NCBI RefSeq assembly: GCF_009729095.1 | Contig: NZ_VTGX01000001.1 | Span: 248,001-312,000 of the forward strand | Length of the DNA stretch: 64,000 bases | Reading direction: 5' to 3' | Source: Mycolicibacterium sp. CBMA 247 | Lineage (GTDB): Bacteria; Actinomycetota; Actinomycetes; Mycobacteriales; Mycobacteriaceae | Notes under the pieces: generated by a model | Database searches by the model: none | Told to the model about the DNA's origin: nothing | The model's input: only the letters and a program-made list of their open reading frames with translations | Program-made: the position numbers and the translations under genes | Shown here: positions 61,744 to 64,000 of the stretch, piece after piece | How the letters are laid out: every line of letters starts with the position of its first letter | Numbering within the stretch: position 1 is the stretch's first letter

Positions 61744-62571
61744 CTAGGCCTGGCCGACCTCGAACCGCACGAAGCGGGTCACGGTGACACCGGCCTCGTC
61801 CAGCAGGGCCTTCACGGTCTTCTTGTTGTCGGACACCGACGGCTGGTCCAGCAGCACGACGTCCTTGTAGTAGCCCGTGACGCGACCCTCGACGATCTTG
61901 GGCAGCGCCTGCTCAGGCTTGCCCTCTTCCTTCGCGGTCTCCTCGGCGATACGCCGCTCGTTGGCGACGATGTCCTCCGGCACGTCCTCACGGGTGAGGT
62001 ACTTGGCCTTGAGCGCGGCGATCTGCAGGGCGACCGAGTGCGCGGCCTCCTTGCCCTTCGCCGCGTCGCCGGCCTGGTACTCGACCAGCACGCCGACGGC
62101 CGGCGGCAGGTCCGCGGCACGCTTGTGCAGGTAGGTCTCGACCGTGCCGTCGAAGTAGGCGGCCCGACGCAGCTCGAGCTTCTCGCCGATCTTCGCGGAC
62201 AGGTCTGCGATGGACTGCTCGACGGTGGTATCCCCGGACTTGGCGGCCTTGAGGGCGTCCACGTCGCCGGCCTTCGCGGCGGCAGCGGCCGCGACGACCT
62301 GGTCGGCGAGCTCCTGGAATTCGGCGTTCTTGGCGACGAAGTCGGTCTCCGAGTTCAGCTCGATGAGCGCGCCATCCTTGGCCGCGACCAGACCCTCGGC
62401 AGTGGCGCGCTCAGCGCGCTTGCCGACGTCCTTGGCGCCCTTGATACGGAGCAACTCGACAGCCTTGTCGAAGTCGCCGCCGGCCTCGACCAGAGCGTTC
62501 TTCGAGTCGAGCATGCCGGCGCCAGTCAGATCCCGCAGTCGCTTGACGTCGGCAGCGGTGTAGTTAGCCAT
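61744..62571 (-). CDS. tsf: Elongation factor Ts
   Basis: EF-Ts recharges EF-Tu with GTP. At 275 residues, the actinobacterial length, it has the N-terminal UBA-like domain [19 protein letters not shown], the EF-Tu-contacting TDFVAKN segment (about 80-86) and the core domain through the conserved C-terminal [10 protein letters not shown]. It corresponds to Rv2889c. It lies 18 nt downstream of rpsB, the near-universal rpsB-tsf order, and ends at a two-hairpin terminator. Confidence 0.98.
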   Translation of the reverse strand: MANYTAADVKRLRDLTGAGMLDSKNALVEAGGDFDKAVELLRIKGAKDVGKRAERATAEGLVAAKDGALIELNSETDFVAKNAEFQELADQVVAAAAAAKAGDVDALKAAKSGDTTVEQSIADLSAKIGEKLELRRAAYFDGTVETYLHKRAADLPPAVGVLVEYQAGDAAKGKEAAHSVALQIAALKAKYLTREDVPEDIVANERRIAEETAKEEGKPEQALPKIVEGRVTGYYKDVVLLDQPSVSDNKKTVKALLDEAGVTVTRFVRFEVGQA

Positions 62572-62589
62572 TTAAGACTTCTCCTGGAA

Positions 62590-63420
62590 TTACGAAGCGT
62601 CAGTGGATGTTTCGGGTGCAGCAGCGGCTTCACCCTCGGCGCTACCGGCGGTCGCACCGGCGAGCAGCTCCTGCTCCCACTCGGCCAGCGGCTCGACACC
62701 CTCGGTGGTCTGCTTCTCGCCGGCACCCTGGCCGGCGCGGGCCTGCAGGCCCTCTGCCACCGCGGAGGCGACGACCTTGGTCAGCAGCGCAGCCGAACGG
62801 ATCGCGTCGTCGTTGGCCGGGATCGGGTAGTTGACCTGATCCGGGTCGCAGTTGGTGTCCAGGATCGCAATGACCGGGATGCCCAGCTTGATGGCCTCGT
62901 TGATCGCCAGGTGCTCCTTGTTGGTGTCGACGACCCAGATCGCCGAAGGCACCTTCTGCATGTCGCGAATACCGCCGAGGCTGCGCTCAAGCTTGTTCTT
63001 CTCACGCGTGAGCATGAGGATTTCCTTCTTGGTGCGACCCTCGAAGCCACCGGTCTGCTCCATGGCCTCAAGCTCCTTCATACGCTGAAGACGCTTGTGC
63101 ACGGTGGAGAAGTTGGTGAGCATGCCGCCCAGCCAACGCTGGTTCACGTAAGGCATGCCAACGCGGGTGGCCTCTGCGGCGATGGACTCCTGCGCCTGCT
63201 TCTTCGTGCCGACGAACAAGACGGTGCCGCCGTGGGCCACCGTCTCCTTGATGAACTCGTAGGCCTTGTCGATGTAGGTCAGCGTCTGCTGCAGATCGAT
63301 GATGTAGATGCCGTTGCGGTCGGTGAAGATGAACCGCTTCATCTTGGGGTTCCAGCGACGGGTCTGATGCCCGAAGTGAGCGCCGCTGTCAAGCAGCTGC
63401 TTCATGGTTACAACAGCCAT
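62590..63420 (-). CDS. rpsB: 30S ribosomal protein S2
   Basis: S2 sits on the 30S back and is needed for S1 and initiation. The 276 residues include the family start [20 protein letters not shown], the [17 protein letters not shown] block (here [18 protein letters not shown]) and [15 protein letters not shown] (about 175-200), plus an acidic, Ala-rich C-terminal tail (about 245-276) typical of actinobacteria. It corresponds to Rv2890c. The start at 63420 follows AAAAAGGACC. It heads the rpsB-tsf operon. Confidence 0.98.
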   Translation of the reverse strand: MAVVTMKQLLDSGAHFGHQTRRWNPKMKRFIFTDRNGIYIIDLQQTLTYIDKAYEFIKETVAHGGTVLFVGTKKQAQESIAAEATRVGMPYVNQRWLGGMLTNFSTVHKRLQRMKELEAMEQTGGFEGRTKKEILMLTREKNKLERSLGGIRDMQKVPSAIWVVDTNKEHLAINEAIKLGIPVIAILDTNCDPDQVNYPIPANDDAIRSAALLTKVVASAVAEGLQARAGQGAGEKQTTEGVEPLAEWEQELLAGATAGSAEGEAAAAPETSTDAS

Positions 63421-63733
63421 GAGTCCATGGTCCTTTTTATGTCGGTTGTCGCCCAGCGTCGGGTGATGCCGGGCCCTGGTGCCTGCCGGCTGCCGAACCT
63501 GCTCCAGGAAAATCCCAGGTCAGGACCGTCGGCATCCGTGTACGACCCCGTTGAGGCGATCGATATGCGCAGACACGCGAAGTCAGCCCGCTAGCGAGCT
63601 GCGGGTAGAAGTTTACACGCCGAGCACGGGTGCTTTTACCACGCGACGACCACCCGGCGGGCATTGCGCATTCATCCACAGCCCACGGTGTTGGGGCTTT
63701 CGCACGGCCGGGCCCACGCGCTGAACTGGGGTG
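63421..63733. other. Divergent rpsB/peptidase control region
   Basis: 313 nt without a convincing gene. It must hold the promoter and leader of the rpsB-tsf operon (minus strand) and the promoter of the M23 peptidase gene (plus strand). No riboswitch, tRNA or strong terminator was recognised by eye. The rpsB leader of other bacteria carries an S2-binding site; I cannot confirm one here. Confidence 0.5.
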
Positions 63734-64000
63734 ATGAGGTTTGCCTCGTTGGTGCTGCTGCTGGGTGTGGTCGGCATGTGGCCGGCGGTCGCTCACGCCG
63801 ACGGCTCCCGGCTGCACTGGCCGGTATCCCCGCGACCAGCGGTGACCAGGGGTTTCGATGCCCCCTCCCCCAACTGGAACCGCGGCCACCGGGGCGTCGA
63901 TCTGGCGGCCGTCCCGGATCAGCCGATCTATGCCGCGGGCCCCGGCACCGTGATGTTCGCCGGCGTGCTCGCCGGGCGTCCGGTGGTCTCGCTGGCCCAT
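63734..64000 (+). CDS. M23-family peptidase, 3' end cut by the window
   Basis: The first 89 residues of a secreted LytM/M23 peptidase-like protein. A signal peptide (about residues 1-22, ending in AVAHA) precedes the domain start WPVSPRPAVTRGFDAP and the metal-ligand segment HRGVDLA (about 53-59), where HxxxD supplies zinc ligands. It would cut or bind peptidoglycan outside the membrane. It corresponds in position to Rv2891. ATG 63734 is used; GTG 63731 is directly in front. The catalytic second HxH lies beyond the window. Confidence 0.88.
   Translation, partial: MRFASLVLLLGVVGMWPAVAHADGSRLHWPVSPRPAVTRGFDAPSPNWNRGHRGVDLAAVPDQPIYAAGPGTVMFAGVLAGRPVVSLAH

Noticed and set aside
61744..63420. tRNA genes next to rpsB-tsf or elsewhere
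   Set aside because: No cloverleaf with a T-loop GTTCRANYC sequence and paired acceptor arms was found in any intergenic region.
60718..63594. A 958-codon open frame on the plus strand opposite the F420 gene, tsf and rpsB
   Set aside because: It is the GC-rich mirror of three certain genes; its composition is Arg/Gly/Asp/His-rich with no domain, and tsf and rpsB are unmistakable on the minus strand.

Overview
The window is high-GC actinobacterial DNA from a mycobacterium, most likely an environmental, fast-growing (Mycolicibacterium-type) species. The evidence is a backbone of genes in the same order as the M. tuberculosis Rv2864c-Rv2891 region: penicillin-binding lipoprotein, GNAT protein, ispG, rip1, dxr, DUF2631 membrane protein, rlmN, cdsA, frr, pyrH, an Rv2887-type MarR, amidase, tsf, rpsB and an M23 peptidase cut by the window end. 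No rRNA, tRNA, IS element, prophage or CRISPR array was seen.

Layout. 0-10 kb: end of a sulfotransferase, a thioesterase, a DUF1707 protein, the PBP lipoprotein, a TetR/peroxiredoxin-like pair, then the GNAT-ispG-rip1-dxr block (isoprenoid precursor synthesis plus an intramembrane protease). 10-19 kb: small regulatory and stress units, including an ECF41-type sigma factor divergent from an NmrA-like reductase, a ribbon-helix-helix/DUF4097 pair with a perfect palindromic operator, an F420-type oxidoreductase, and a stand-alone EspI-like ATPase. 19-28 kb: a seven-gene minus-strand catabolic operon (tandem alpha/beta-barrel protein, P450, alcohol dehydrogenase-like protein, HpcH aldolase-like protein, SDR, Baeyer-Villiger-type monooxygenase, alpha/beta hydrolase) divergent from an SMP-30 lactonase and a thioesterase. 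28-38 kb: a CocE-type hydrolase with a complete Opp/Dpp ABC importer and a TetR, then a cupin and a PuuB-like FAD oxidase. 38-47 kb: a second catabolic cluster (P450, TetR, GH3 glycosidase, CoA transferase, aminoglycoside-kinase-fold protein, second TetR, aldehyde dehydrogenase, SnoaL protein). 47-52 kb: rlmN, a TetR, and an aminotransferase/SMP-30/EthD operon. 52-64 kb: backbone genes, into which are set a methyltransferase divergent from a MarR, a glycerate kinase, and a three-gene YgiB-like/GSP-synthetase-like/DUF350 module.

Main integrative observations. (1) A 30-bp dyad, GCKTKACA-N14-TGTMAMGC, occurs five times between 16 and 46 kb. Four copies end 6-9 nt before a start codon, and three of those four serve the second catabolic cluster. 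That cluster also has two paralogous TetR proteins with an identical recognition helix. Together these suggest one regulon built on a shared operator/promoter, although a pure promoter reading is also possible. (2) The ATP-grasp module resembles E. coli ygiB-ygiC/yjfL-yjfM-yjfC. Mycobacteria lack glutathione, so its ligase should act on something other than glutathionylspermidine. (3) The Rv2887-type MarR sits next to an Rv0560c-like methyltransferase, with two TCAA-N5-TTGA palindromes between them.
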